A stretch of 64,000 nucleotides of DNA from Psychroserpens sp. Hel_I_66 (GTDB lineage Bacteria > Bacteroidota > Bacteroidia > Flavobacteriales > Flavobacteriaceae): positions 744,001-808,000 of the forward strand of contig NZ_JUGU01000001.1 in assembly GCF_000799465.1 (NCBI RefSeq). The letters run 5' to 3'. The position numbers and the translations under genes are program-made. This document shows, piece by piece, positions 1 through 8,943 of this stretch. The notes beneath the pieces were generated by a model. The model made no database searches, was not told the DNA's origin, and worked only from the letters and a program-made list of their open reading frames with translations. Positions within the stretch are counted from its first letter, which is position 1, and every line of letters starts with the position of its first letter.

Positions 1-908
1 CTTTTGATTGGTCGGTAGTTCCAGATCCAGATTTCAATGGAAGGGGAACAAGTATGAATTTTTCTGGTGGAAAATTTATGGGTTACTACGTATCTTCTTC
101 TACCTATGAAATTATTGAAGTAACCAACAGTTCACTTTATGTGAGAACTATAGATGGTAATGATCCAGGATTATATTGGTACCATAAATTTACAACGACT
201 TTACCTTCCGAAGAGTTCAATTCAATTTATAATGATTTGGATTGGTCTGATGAATTTGATATTAATGGAGCGCCAAATTCTGAAAATTGGACATATGACC
301 TCGGTGCAGGCGGTTGGGGAAACTCAGAGCTTCAAACCTATACAAATAATGCTGAAAATGTAATCGTTGAAGACGGTTTCTTAAAAATAACAGCTAAGGC
401 TGATGGTAGCGGATATACTTCTGCACGACTAAAGTCTGAAAATCTATATGAGTTTACCTACGGAAGAGTAGAAGTAAGAGCAAAATTACCAGCAGCAACA
501 GGTACTTGGCCAGCAATTTGGTCTCTTGGTGCAGATTACGAAACTAATACATGGCCAGGTTGTGGTGAAATGGATATCATGGAGCAAAAAGGACAAGATA
601 AAAATACGGTTCTTGCAACTGTTCATCACCCTGCGGTTTCTCCAGGAGCTGGTGATTCAGCAAGTACGGTATTGACAACATCAACTACAGAATTTCATAA
701 CTACACAATGGAGTGGACTCCAGACACGATTACATTTTTAGTCGATGACAATGTGTTTCATACAATCGTAAACTCACCAGATTTACCTTTTGAAAGCGAC
801 TTTTTCTTGATAATGAATGTAGCAATGGGTGGCACATTAGGAGGAACTGTAGATCCCGGATTTACTCAAGATTCTATGGAAATTGATTATGTAAGAGTAT
901 ACAAATAA
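1..908 (+). CDS. GH16 beta-glucanase (laminarinase-like), 5' end outside window
   Basis: The C-terminal part of a family 16 glycoside hydrolase, expected to cut internal beta-1,3(1,4)-glucan bonds. The frame is open from base 3 with no stop, so the gene begins before the window; the Met at 54 is internal. The first ~75 residues (GGKFMGYYVSSSTYEI, then an LYWYHKF motif) resemble the extra N-terminal module of multidomain flavobacterial GH16 proteins. The catalytic module starts near base 235 (LDWSDEFDINGAPN). The signature GEMDIMEQ gives the nucleophile Glu at 567-569, Asp at 573-575 and acid/base Glu at 582-584. The protein ends in MEIDYVRVYK, the normal GH16 end, with no T9SS sorting domain. 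The GH3 gene follows after one base, so the genes are one operon. Laminarin as substrate is inferred from the GH16-GH3-GH16 set. Confidence 0.9.
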   Translation, partial: FDWSVVPDPDFNGRGTSMNFSGGKFMGYYVSSSTYEIIEVTNSSLYVRTIDGNDPGLYWYHKFTTTLPSEEFNSIYNDLDWSDEFDINGAPNSENWTYDLGAGGWGNSELQTYTNNAENVIVEDGFLKITAKADGSGYTSARLKSENLYEFTYGRVEVRAKLPAATGTWPAIWSLGADYETNTWPGCGEMDIMEQKGQDKNTVLATVHHPAVSPGAGDSASTVLTTSTTEFHNYTMEWTPDTITFLVDDNVFHTIVNSPDLPFESDFFLIMNVAMGGTLGGTVDPGFTQDSMEIDYVRVYK

Positions 909-909
909 T

Positions 910-3210
910 ATGAAGCACTTTATAACATCTCTTTTCGTTCTATTACTTCTACTATCTAGTTCATCTTGTATAGAAAAGGTTTTTGCGAAAGATTCATCCA
1001 TTGGTATTGATGATAATAAAGCATTGTCAATAAATGATAAAGTCAATGCGCTTTTATTAAAAATGACCTTAGAAGAAAAAATAGGTCAGATGAATCAATA
1101 CAATGGCTTTTGGGATTTAACGGGTCCAACACCTAAAGATGGTGATGCAGCTAAGAAGTATGATCATCTAAAAAAAGGATATGTTGGCTCAATGCTTAAT
1201 GTTAGAGGTGTTAAAGAGGTAATGTCTGTACAAAAAATCGCTGTCGAGGAAACACGATTGGGCATTCCTCTTATAATAGGTTTTGATGTTATTCACGGTT
1301 ACAAAACAATAAGTCCAATTCCGTTAGCAGAGTCTGCAAGTTGGGATTTAGAAGCTATAAAAATGTCTGCACATGTTGCTGCTGAAGAATCTGCAGCTGC
1401 AGGAATAAACTGGACGTTTGCACCAATGGTGGATATTTCTAGAGATGCACGATGGGGAAGAGTGATGGAAGGTGCTGGTGAAGATCCCTATTTAGGTTCT
1501 AAAATTGGAGTCGCTCGCGTAGAGGGATTCCAAGGAGACGACTTATCTGCTTATAACACTATTGCAGCTTGTGCCAAGCATTTCGCTGGATATGGTTTTG
1601 CAGAGGCAGGACGAGATTATAATACTGTAGATGTAGGGACGTCAACCTTAAATAATATCATATTTCCCCCGTTTAGAGCAGCTAACGAGGCAGGAGTTAA
1701 AACATTTATGAATTCGTTTAACGAACTTAATGGTGTACCTGCAACGGGAGATAAATATTTACAAAGAGATATTTTAAAAGGAGAATGGGGTTTTGAAGGT
1801 TTTGTAGTTTCAGATTGGGGATCAATCACAGAGATGATTGCTCATGGTCACGCAAAGGATGGTACACAAGCAGCAGAAATTGCTATTAAAGCAGGTTCTG
1901 ATATGGATATGGAATCCTACCTTTATGTTGAAGAACTGGCTAAATTAGTAAAGGACGGTAAAGTTGATGAAGAATTAATTAATGATGCTGCCAGAAGAAT
2001 TCTTACAGTCAAATTTGAATTAGGCTTGTTTGATGATCCTTATAAATATTTGGATGAAGCAAGAGAAAAAGAATTCACTGGCCAACAGAAATATCACGAC
2101 GCTGTTCTTGATATGGCTAAAAAATCTATAGTACTTCTTAAAAATGAAAACAATCTCTTACCATTAAAAAAAGATGGACAAAAGATTGCTGTTATTGGTG
2201 CTTTGGCAAATGATAATACAAGTCCTTTAGGAAGTTGGAGAATTGCTGCAGATGATAGTACAGCTGTAACAGTTCTTGAAGGTTTAAAGGCATATAGCGG
2301 AAATCAAATTACATATGCTAAGGGTGCAGATGTCACTATCGGTGAGACCAAATTTGTAACCGAGCTTAAAATCAATACAACAGATAAAAGTGGATTTCCA
2401 GAAGCGATTTCCGAAGCAGAAAAAGCAGATGTTGTTATTATGGTTTTAGGCGAACATGGATTGCAAAGTGGAGAAGGTAGAAGTAGAACAGAATTAGATT
2501 TGCCAGGTGTACAGCAAGATTTACTTGAAGCTGTTTACAAAGTCAATAAGAATATTGTCTTGGTCTTAAATAACGGAAGACCTTTGACCATAACCTGGGC
2601 AGACGAGAATATACCGGCAATAGTTGAGGCCTGGCATTTAGGTACCCAAAGCGGAAACGCAATTGCACAAGTACTTTATGGTGATTACAACCCAAGTGGG
2701 AAATTGCCTATGACCTTCCCAAGACGAGTTGGTCAAGTACCATTATATTACAATTATAAAAGCACGGGTAGACCAGTTTTACCAGCTCCAGATATTGTTT
2801 TTTGGTCACATTATCAAGATGAAGAAAATGGTGCTTTATATCCGTTTGGTCATGGATTGAGCTATACAAGTTTTGAATATTCAGACTTAGTTGTAGATAT
2901 AAAGTCGTCAAAAGAAGTTGTTGTTTCTTTTAATCTTAAAAACACAGGAAAAGTAAAGGGTAAAGAAGTTGTACAATTATATATTCAAGATTTATATGCC
3001 AGTGTAACAAGACCTGTTAAAGAGTTAAAAGGATTTGAATTGGTTGAACTAGAACCTAATCAATCAAAGAATATCTCAATGACACTTACTGATAAAGAAC
3101 TTGGTTTCTATGATAATCAAGGTAATTTTATTTTTGAATCTGGTGATTTTAAAATCTTTGTTGGAGGAAGTTCTAAAACATTACTCGAAAAGAAAATCGA
3201 ATTAGAATAA
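910..3210 (+). CDS. bglX: GH3 beta-glucosidase lipoprotein (BglX-like)
   Basis: Family 3 glycoside hydrolase of 766 residues, the usual BglX length, expected to release glucose from the ends of oligosaccharides made by the neighbouring GH16 enzymes. An N-terminal hydrophobic stretch ends in a lipobox (SSSSC), so it is probably a membrane-anchored lipoprotein. The TIM-barrel domain shows TFAPMVDISRDARWGR, KHFAGYG and GFVVSDWGS, whose Asp302 is the expected nucleophile. The second domain carries GEGRSRTELDLPG, the region that supplies the acid/base residue in this family. A fibronectin type III-like domain closes the protein (VVQLYIQDLYASVTRPVKEL). The stop overlaps the next start by one base (TAATG), which suggests coupled translation. 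The family assignment is firm; the glucan it serves is inferred from context. Confidence 0.95.
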   Translation: MKHFITSLFVLLLLLSSSSCIEKVFAKDSSIGIDDNKALSINDKVNALLLKMTLEEKIGQMNQYNGFWDLTGPTPKDGDAAKKYDHLKKGYVGSMLNVRGVKEVMSVQKIAVEETRLGIPLIIGFDVIHGYKTISPIPLAESASWDLEAIKMSAHVAAEESAAAGINWTFAPMVDISRDARWGRVMEGAGEDPYLGSKIGVARVEGFQGDDLSAYNTIAACAKHFAGYGFAEAGRDYNTVDVGTSTLNNIIFPPFRAANEAGVKTFMNSFNELNGVPATGDKYLQRDILKGEWGFEGFVVSDWGSITEMIAHGHAKDGTQAAEIAIKAGSDMDMESYLYVEELAKLVKDGKVDEELINDAARRILTVKFELGLFDDPYKYLDEAREKEFTGQQKYHDAVLDMAKKSIVLLKNENNLLPLKKDGQKIAVIGALANDNTSPLGSWRIAADDSTAVTVLEGLKAYSGNQITYAKGADVTIGETKFVTELKINTTDKSGFPEAISEAEKADVVIMVLGEHGLQSGEGRSRTELDLPGVQQDLLEAVYKVNKNIVLVLNNGRPLTITWADENIPAIVEAWHLGTQSGNAIAQVLYGDYNPSGKLPMTFPRRVGQVPLYYNYKSTGRPVLPAPDIVFWSHYQDEENGALYPFGHGLSYTSFEYSDLVVDIKSSKEVVVSFNLKNTGKVKGKEVVQLYIQDLYASVTRPVKELKGFELVELEPNQSKNISMTLTDKELGFYDNQGNFIFESGDFKIFVGGSSKTLLEKKIELE

Positions 3211-3971
3211 TGAAGAAAATCACATTCATATTGCTTTTGTTTGTGAGTTTTGCTTCATGCCAAAAAGAGGAGTCTAAATCTATATTTTTTGAGGATCAAT
3301 TTGATGGAACCTCACTAAATATGAATTCTTGGAATTACGAATTAGGTGACGGTTGTCCAGAACTTTGCGGTTGGGGAAACAATGAAAAGCAAACTTATAT
3401 TGAAGAAAATATAAGTGTCAAGGATGGGAAGTTAATCATCAAGGCGACAAAAGGGGCTGATACATATTACTCAGGTAAGATCACTACCAAAAACAAAGTA
3501 GAATTCAAATATGGTACGGTTGAAGTAAGAGCAAAATTACCCCAGGGCAAAGGCATTTGGCCAGCTATTTGGATGTTGGGCAATGATATAGATCAAAAAG
3601 GTTGGCCACTGTGTGGTGAAATCGATATTATGGAATATGTTGGTAAGGCACCAAATGAAATCCATACAACACTCCATACAGCAGATAGTTTTGGCCAATC
3701 AGAAAATACTAAAGTAACGACCCATAAAGAAATAGAAGAAGGGTTTCATATTTACAAAAGCATCTGGAGTAAAAAAAGCATTGAGTTCTTTATCGATAAT
3801 GAACGCGTTTATACATTTTCTCCGGAAACAAAAAATAATAAAACCTGGCCTTTTGATAAACCCTTTTATGTGATATTGAATATGGCCATTGGAGGAAATT
3901 TTGGAGGTCCGGAAGTGGATGAATCAATCTTTCCACAAGAGTTTATTATAGATTATATTACTATTTATTAA
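3210..3971 (+). CDS. GH16 endo-beta-glucanase lipoprotein
   Basis: A compact 253-residue GH16 protein consisting of signal sequence plus catalytic domain only. The N-terminus (ITFILLLFVSFASCQ) is a clear lipoprotein signal with cleavage before Cys. The active-site motif GEIDIMEYVG gives nucleophile Glu137, Asp139 and acid/base Glu142. Trp-rich substrate-cleft segments (GIWPAIWMLGND, WPLCGE) match laminarinases. It differs from the first GH16 protein in lacking an extra N-terminal module, so the two may act at different places or on different chain lengths. It overlaps the GH3 stop by one base and is followed after 20 bases by a T9SS-sorted protein, all on one strand. Confidence 0.93.
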   Translation: MKKITFILLLFVSFASCQKEESKSIFFEDQFDGTSLNMNSWNYELGDGCPELCGWGNNEKQTYIEENISVKDGKLIIKATKGADTYYSGKITTKNKVEFKYGTVEVRAKLPQGKGIWPAIWMLGNDIDQKGWPLCGEIDIMEYVGKAPNEIHTTLHTADSFGQSENTKVTTHKEIEEGFHIYKSIWSKKSIEFFIDNERVYTFSPETKNNKTWPFDKPFYVILNMAIGGNFGGPEVDESIFPQEFIIDYITIY

Positions 3972-3991
3972 CAATTAAAAATTTGAAAATT

Positions 3992-4903
3992 ATGAAAAAA
4001 AACTACATTCTTATTGCTATTATGTTAATTGCTTTATTACCAGTAACAGCCCAAACAGCAATTGATTTTGATGCTACTAACTTTTCTTCACCAGACGATG
4101 GAGGAAGCGGAGGAGCCTTTATGAACGTTTTTGACAATCCTAAAAATGGTACTATTGGTGGTTTTCAATTTGGTTCTGGATGGGGAATTCCAGATTTAGT
4201 GGCTATTTTAGACACAAATGCAAATACAGTAACCCTAAAACCAAATAGAATTGGTGATCCAGATGCTTACTGGCAAACAGCGGGAGTTTTGGAAGGGAAC
4301 AAAATTATGGATGCCAATCTCTTTATTCAAAATGATGCTTTGGTTGGTACTTCTTTCTCATTTACTGGAGATGTTGTTTCCAATACAATTGATGATTCTG
4401 GTTTAAGTATTCCGTATGATGCTACTGCTTTTATAAAAGTGTTTAACGCCGATTTTTCTGGGGTTATCGGTTCAGATATTGCTGATTTGTCAACTTCAGG
4501 TGAATTCGCTTTAAGTATGGACGCAACAGCGTTTCCTGCAGATTCTCATGTGCAATATGGTTTTCAGTTCATTGGACCAAATTTAAGTTCAGATGCATCA
4601 TTTGATGCAGCTTATGATGCAGTAGGCAGTATCGTTATTCAACCTGCAACATTGAGTGTTGATGATTTCAACACAAGTCAATTTTCTGTATTTCCAAATC
4701 CAGCAAAAAACAATTGGACGATCAATGCAAACAGCACGATTAAGTCTGTTCAAGTGTATGACATTTTAGGTAAGCGAGTAGTATCAATGAGCACGTCTAG
4801 TAATAACGTAAATATTGATGCAACCAATCTTACAACTGGGATGTATATTGCTCAAATTACTTCGGAAAATGGAAGTAAAAATATAAAATTGGTCAAGAAA
4901 TAA
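3992..4903 (+). CDS. Secreted protein of unknown function with T9SS sorting domain
   Basis: A 303-residue exported protein. I chose ATG 3992 over TTG 3983 because the signal peptide (KKNYILIAIMLIALLPVTAQ) then starts normally. The body (about 21-215) is rich in Asp, Gly, Asn and aromatic residues and looks like a beta-sandwich; I do not recognise a named family. The last ~80 residues are a type A T9SS sorting domain: VFPNPAKNNWTIN, VQVYDILGKRV, LTTGMYIAQI, KLVKK. The protein is therefore predicted to cross the outer membrane and be attached to the surface or released. Directly after the GH16-GH3-GH16 genes, a glucan-binding role is a reasonable guess but not shown. A hairpin terminator follows. 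Confidence 0.8.
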   Translation: MKKNYILIAIMLIALLPVTAQTAIDFDATNFSSPDDGGSGGAFMNVFDNPKNGTIGGFQFGSGWGIPDLVAILDTNANTVTLKPNRIGDPDAYWQTAGVLEGNKIMDANLFIQNDALVGTSFSFTGDVVSNTIDDSGLSIPYDATAFIKVFNADFSGVIGSDIADLSTSGEFALSMDATAFPADSHVQYGFQFIGPNLSSDASFDAAYDAVGSIVIQPATLSVDDFNTSQFSVFPNPAKNNWTINANSTIKSVQVYDILGKRVVSMSTSSNNVNIDATNLTTGMYIAQITSENGSKNIKLVKK

Positions 4904-4930
4904 GCTACATAATTAATACTAATCACATTG

Positions 4931-4967
4931 AAAAAGCCATACTTGTTTTTTTGAGTATGGCCTTTTT
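4931..4967 (+). terminator. Rho-independent terminator after the T9SS protein
   Basis: The arms GCCATACT (4936-4943) and AGTATGGC (4954-4961) form an 8-bp stem with a T-rich loop, flanked by A5 on the left and T5 on the right. It ends the glucanase operon or reduces read-through into the gene at 5001. Confidence 0.85.
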
Positions 4968-5000
4968 AGTTTAATCCATTTAACATTAAAACTTTATATT

Positions 5001-6725
5001 ATGAAAAAAATTACACTTTTATCAGTGCTCATGATGATAACCTCCATAGGGTTTTCTCAAACATTACCTTACACCTTTGATGAGTCTACAGATCCATCTT
5101 ATTATTTTACTGGCTTTGATGTCGGTTTTTCGCTTGCAACAGACCCAGAGGATGCTTCAAATCCTGTTGGCCAAATAACAGGAAATGGAAGCAATTTTGA
5201 TACGCTCCAAACTATTGGTTTACTTGAAGAGAATATTGATCTTTCAGACGATAGTAATAATACAATCACATTTAGATGGAGAGCAGTAAACGGAACAGGG
5301 AGTGGCTCTCACTTACTAAAGTTCGAGTTAGATGGCAATAATCCAGTCGAGTTACCTTTTACATCTACAGGTACAGGTTGGCAGACAATTTCATTAGACT
5401 TTGGGCCAGGTTTAGGGATTTATAATAATTTAATCATATTTCCAGATTTTGGTAATACAGGAAATGATGTTTACTTGATTGATGACTTAGCTGGTGGTAC
5501 TAACGTTGCGCCACCACCTCCTGCAACCGCAGCATTTCCAATAGATTTTGAATCTGCAGAAGATACATTCAATTGTTTTGATTGCGGTTTCAGTATTGTT
5601 ACTGATAGTGGTGATAATGTTGGCTCTATTACTGGAGGTGCATTTGAATTTGATACTGCTCAGTTACCATTAGGAACATTATTAGATTTATCAGATGATT
5701 CTAACAACACAATTACGTTTAGAATCAAGCCAGTTAATGGCACAGGTAGTGGCTCTCACTTATTAAAATTTGAATTAGGTTCAAGCACAACTGAGCTTCC
5801 TTTTACAACAACAGGTACCGATTGGCAAGACATTTCTATAGATTTCCCTGCAGGACTTGGAACTTACGATTTGGTGGTTATATTTCCAGATTTCAACAAT
5901 ACAGCAGTAGATACCTATTTAATTGATGATATTGCAGGTGGTACAAATGTAGTGCCTCTTGAAGATCCAGAAGCAGCTCCAATTCCAAATGCACCAAATG
6001 GAGAGGTATATAGCATTTACAATGATACCAATGGCTATACTACAATATTTCCAGTTCAATATCCTTTTGGGACTTTGGGAGGAGAGCCAGATTTAGATCC
6101 GGGAACAGGTGTAAATACAGCTTTAAAATTTGATTTCAATTTTGCTGGATACGGACAAGGAGAAGGTGGACCAGATGATGTTTCTGCTTATGGATTCGTC
6201 AATTTTAACTATTGGGCAGAACCAGGTATTCCAGGATTTCAATTTAGAATGATAAGCAATAATGGAGGTGTTACAGAGCATACTTATGAAATCGGAACTC
6301 AGGAAGCAGTGGTAACCGGTCAATGGACACAAGTTTCAATTCCTATGTCTTATTTTACTGGGATAGGATTTTCAAGTGCAAACTTTTTCCAGTGGAAGTG
6401 TGATCCATTCATGCAACAAACTGCTCAAGGAGGTATCGTTTATATTGATAACATCATACTCACATTAAATCCATTATCAGTAGATGAATTTAACACATCC
6501 CAATTTACTGTGTTTCCTAATCCAGCAAAAGACAAATGGGGAATTAATGGAACCAAGATCATCAAAACAATTACTCTTTTTGATGTCTCCGGAAAACAAG
6601 TATCAACTATAAGTCCAAATAATAATGAAGCACAAATTGATGCTTCAAAATTAAATTCGGGTATATATTTTGCTAAGATTAATTCAGAAAACGGAACCGA
6701 AACTATCAAATTAATTAAAAATTAA
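5001..6725 (+). CDS. Secreted multidomain carbohydrate-binding-like protein with T9SS sorting domain
   Basis: A 574-residue exported protein with signal peptide (ITLLSVLMMITSIGFSQ). Residues about 21-170 and 178-319 are two copies of one domain: both contain DLSDDSNNTITFR, then VNGTGSGSHLLKFEL, then a TGTxWQxIS segment, FPDF and YLIDD.AGGTNV. A third, different beta-rich domain (about 325-485; EVYSIYNDTNGYTT, then FQFRMISNNGGVTEHTYEIG and GGIVYIDNIIL) resembles carbohydrate-binding modules. The end is a T9SS sorting domain (VFPNPAKDKWGIN, ITLFDVSGKQV). No catalytic motif is visible, so a glycan-binding surface protein is more likely than an enzyme. It lies between the glucanase genes and the LacI regulator and has terminators on both sides, so it may be its own transcription unit. 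Confidence 0.82.
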   Translation: MKKITLLSVLMMITSIGFSQTLPYTFDESTDPSYYFTGFDVGFSLATDPEDASNPVGQITGNGSNFDTLQTIGLLEENIDLSDDSNNTITFRWRAVNGTGSGSHLLKFELDGNNPVELPFTSTGTGWQTISLDFGPGLGIYNNLIIFPDFGNTGNDVYLIDDLAGGTNVAPPPPATAAFPIDFESAEDTFNCFDCGFSIVTDSGDNVGSITGGAFEFDTAQLPLGTLLDLSDDSNNTITFRIKPVNGTGSGSHLLKFELGSSTTELPFTTTGTDWQDISIDFPAGLGTYDLVVIFPDFNNTAVDTYLIDDIAGGTNVVPLEDPEAAPIPNAPNGEVYSIYNDTNGYTTIFPVQYPFGTLGGEPDLDPGTGVNTALKFDFNFAGYGQGEGGPDDVSAYGFVNFNYWAEPGIPGFQFRMISNNGGVTEHTYEIGTQEAVVTGQWTQVSIPMSYFTGIGFSSANFFQWKCDPFMQQTAQGGIVYIDNIILTLNPLSVDEFNTSQFTVFPNPAKDKWGINGTKIIKTITLFDVSGKQVSTISPNNNEAQIDASKLNSGIYFAKINSENGTETIKLIKN

Positions 6726-6741
6726 TTATTAAGTTTAATTA

Positions 6742-6784
6742 TAAAAAAAAGAGTGTATTTTTATAAAGTACACTCTTTTTTATT
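6742..6784 (+). terminator. Rho-independent terminator next to the LacI start
   Basis: The arms GAGTGTA (6751-6757) and TACACTC (6769-6775) are extended by A8 on the left and T7 on the right. The T-run ends about four bases before the ATG at 6787, leaving no room for an ordinary leader between hairpin and start. Confidence 0.85.
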
Positions 6785-6786
6785 TT

Positions 6787-7794
6787 ATGGTCACATTAAA
6801 ACACTTAGCAGAACAACTTAACGTATCAGTATCAACAGTTTCTAAAGCACTACACGATAGTGACGAAATAAGTCCAGATACTATTGAACGTGTAAAAGCA
6901 TTGGCAAAATTCTTAAATTATAAGCCAAATCGATTGGCTGTAAGTTTAAAAAGCAGCAAGACAAATACTATTGGTGTCGTGATTCCAAATATTCTAAATC
7001 ATTTCTTTGCCAAGGCATTATTTGCTATAGAAAAAGAAGCTACCAAACAAGGCTATAATATCATTACTTGTGTGTCAAACGAAATGAGAGAAAAGGAAAT
7101 AAATAGTTTGCAATTACTCTCAAATGGTAGTGTTGATGGCTTTATCATGTCAATTGCAGAGGAAACACAAGTGTTAAAAAAAGTAGATCATATAAACGCG
7201 ATTTTAAAACAGAACATCCCAATTGTGTTATTTGATAGAGTTTCAGAAGATATAGATTGTGATAAAGTGATTATTGACGATTTTGGTGCAGCTTACGAGG
7301 CAACGAAACATCTCCTTTCCGAAGGTAGAAAACACATCACCTTAATTAGCAGTATTGACGAGTTAAGTGTTGGCAAGTTGCGGGTTGAAGGGTATTACAA
7401 GGCAATTTCCGAAGATAAAAAATACAAGGAAAAACCAAATGTAATTACAATTTCGCGTGATGAATCTATAGAGGAGCGTATCGAGAATTTACTAAATACC
7501 GATAAAAAAATTGACGCGATCATTGCGATTGATAATACCTCTGGAGTCGTCGCGTTACAAAAAGCGCTTAAATTGAATATTGATGTGCCTAAAAACCTAT
7601 CTATTATTGGGTTCTCAGATGAAAATGTACTCAAGTTTACAGACCCAAAATTATCTACGGTTTCTCAACACACACTTGATATTGGTAAGGCATCTGTAGA
7701 AATGTTGATTCATAAACTTAACGATAAATCGTTATCTCAAAACACAACCAAAACCATTAAAACCAATCTTATTTTAAGGGGTACAACAAAATAA
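6787..7794 (+). CDS. LacI-family transcriptional regulator
   Basis: One-component DNA-binding regulator of 335 residues. The N-terminal LacI helix-turn-helix is complete (TLKHLAEQLNVSVSTVSKAL), followed by the hinge region (YKPNRLAVSLKSSKTNTIGV) and a periplasmic-binding-protein-like sensor domain (IGVVIPNI, VDGFIMS, IVLFDR, LSIIGFSDE). It probably binds a sugar and controls the adjacent beta-glucan genes; this is inferred from position only. No in-frame ATG, GTG or TTG lies upstream before a TAA at 6742, so the start is fixed at 6787. That places it right behind a terminator hairpin, so the message may be leaderless or may arise from read-through. Confidence 0.93.
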   Translation: MVTLKHLAEQLNVSVSTVSKALHDSDEISPDTIERVKALAKFLNYKPNRLAVSLKSSKTNTIGVVIPNILNHFFAKALFAIEKEATKQGYNIITCVSNEMREKEINSLQLLSNGSVDGFIMSIAEETQVLKKVDHINAILKQNIPIVLFDRVSEDIDCDKVIIDDFGAAYEATKHLLSEGRKHITLISSIDELSVGKLRVEGYYKAISEDKKYKEKPNVITISRDESIEERIENLLNTDKKIDAIIAIDNTSGVVALQKALKLNIDVPKNLSIIGFSDENVLKFTDPKLSTVSQHTLDIGKASVEMLIHKLNDKSLSQNTTKTIKTNLILRGTTK

Positions 7795-7920
7795 TTTTTC
7801 TTCGGAAATGTGCCTAAACACAAAATTACTGCCACAAATCCACAAAATTTTAATTCAAAACAATTTTCAATGTTTTAAGCTTTTAGAAAGAGTTATCTTT
7901 ATTACAAACTCAAAAGCATT

Positions 7921-8943
7921 TTGAAATTAGTCAAATTCACAAAAAAAGGTATTTATTGCATCCCGGGAAAATTCTATTTAGACCCTTGGTTTCCTGTAGA
8001 ATACGCTATTATTTCACATGGGCATGCAGATCATGCACGATGGGGAATGAAACATTATTTGTGCCATGACGAATCTAAACCCATTTTACAGCATCGCATA
8101 GGCAAGGATATTTCTATTGAAAGTTTAGCCTATAATAAAGAGCGACAAATTAACGGAGTAAAAGTAAGTTTTTTTCCTGCTGGGCACATCATTGGATCAG
8201 CACAGATAAGATTAGAATATAAAGGGTTTGTAGTGGTTTTCTCTGGCGATTATAAAGTAAAAAATGATAATCTAACCACACCTTTTGAACCGGTAAAATG
8301 TAATGAGTTTATTACTGAAAGCACTTTTGGACTCCCAATTTACAAATGGCAAAAAGAAGAAGATCTCCAAAAACAAATGCACGATTGGGTGTTGCAAAAT
8401 CAAGCTAAAAACCGTACCAGTATCTTTATTGGTTATTCTTTGGGTAAGGCACAACGTATTATGAAATTAATGGAAGGTTTGGATGAAATGTATGTGCATA
8501 CTGCAATCCACAATTGCAATGAAGCTATAAAATCCTCAGGAATTATATTGCCAGAGACTAAATTATGGACAGCAGATACAGATAAAAAAGCGGTTCAGAA
8601 TAAAATAGTGGTCGTTCCGCCAGCCTTGTTGGGATCAAATATGATCAAGCGTATTCCAAATGGTGCAACTGCAATTTGTTCGGGCTGGATGCAAATTAGA
8701 GGCAGTCGTCGTTGGCAATCGGTCGATGCTGGATTTCCTGTAAGCGATCATGCAGATTGGGACGGACTGCTCAAAGCGGTCAAAGCAACCGAAGCCGAAA
8801 AAGTATACGTCACGCACGGTTCTCAAGCTACATTTTCAAAATATCTTAATGAGATTGGCATTCCTTCCGCAGAAGTAAAAACCGAATATGGCTCAAATGA
8901 AGATGAATCTGTTGAAGACGCTAAAACCCAAAAGGCATCATGA
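7921..8943 (+). CDS. Ligase-associated DNA exonuclease (MBL fold)
   Basis: First gene of a four-gene DNA repair cassette. The 340-residue protein is a metallo-beta-lactamase-fold nuclease related to beta-CASP/CPSF enzymes. Its metal site SHGHADH gives His33, His35, Asp37 and His38; FFPAGHIIGSAQI, FSGDYK and SDHADWDGL supply later metal or structural motifs. Homologues of this cassette are described as manganese-dependent DNA exonucleases acting with the ligase and helicase. The start is TTG at 7921, because no ATG fits the conserved N-terminus (LVKFTKKGIYCIPGKFYLDPW). The stop overlaps the ligase start by four bases (ATGA), so the cassette is translationally coupled. Confidence 0.9.
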   Translation: MKLVKFTKKGIYCIPGKFYLDPWFPVEYAIISHGHADHARWGMKHYLCHDESKPILQHRIGKDISIESLAYNKERQINGVKVSFFPAGHIIGSAQIRLEYKGFVVVFSGDYKVKNDNLTTPFEPVKCNEFITESTFGLPIYKWQKEEDLQKQMHDWVLQNQAKNRTSIFIGYSLGKAQRIMKLMEGLDEMYVHTAIHNCNEAIKSSGIILPETKLWTADTDKKAVQNKIVVVPPALLGSNMIKRIPNGATAICSGWMQIRGSRRWQSVDAGFPVSDHADWDGLLKAVKATEAEKVYVTHGSQATFSKYLNEIGIPSAEVKTEYGSNEDESVEDAKTQKAS

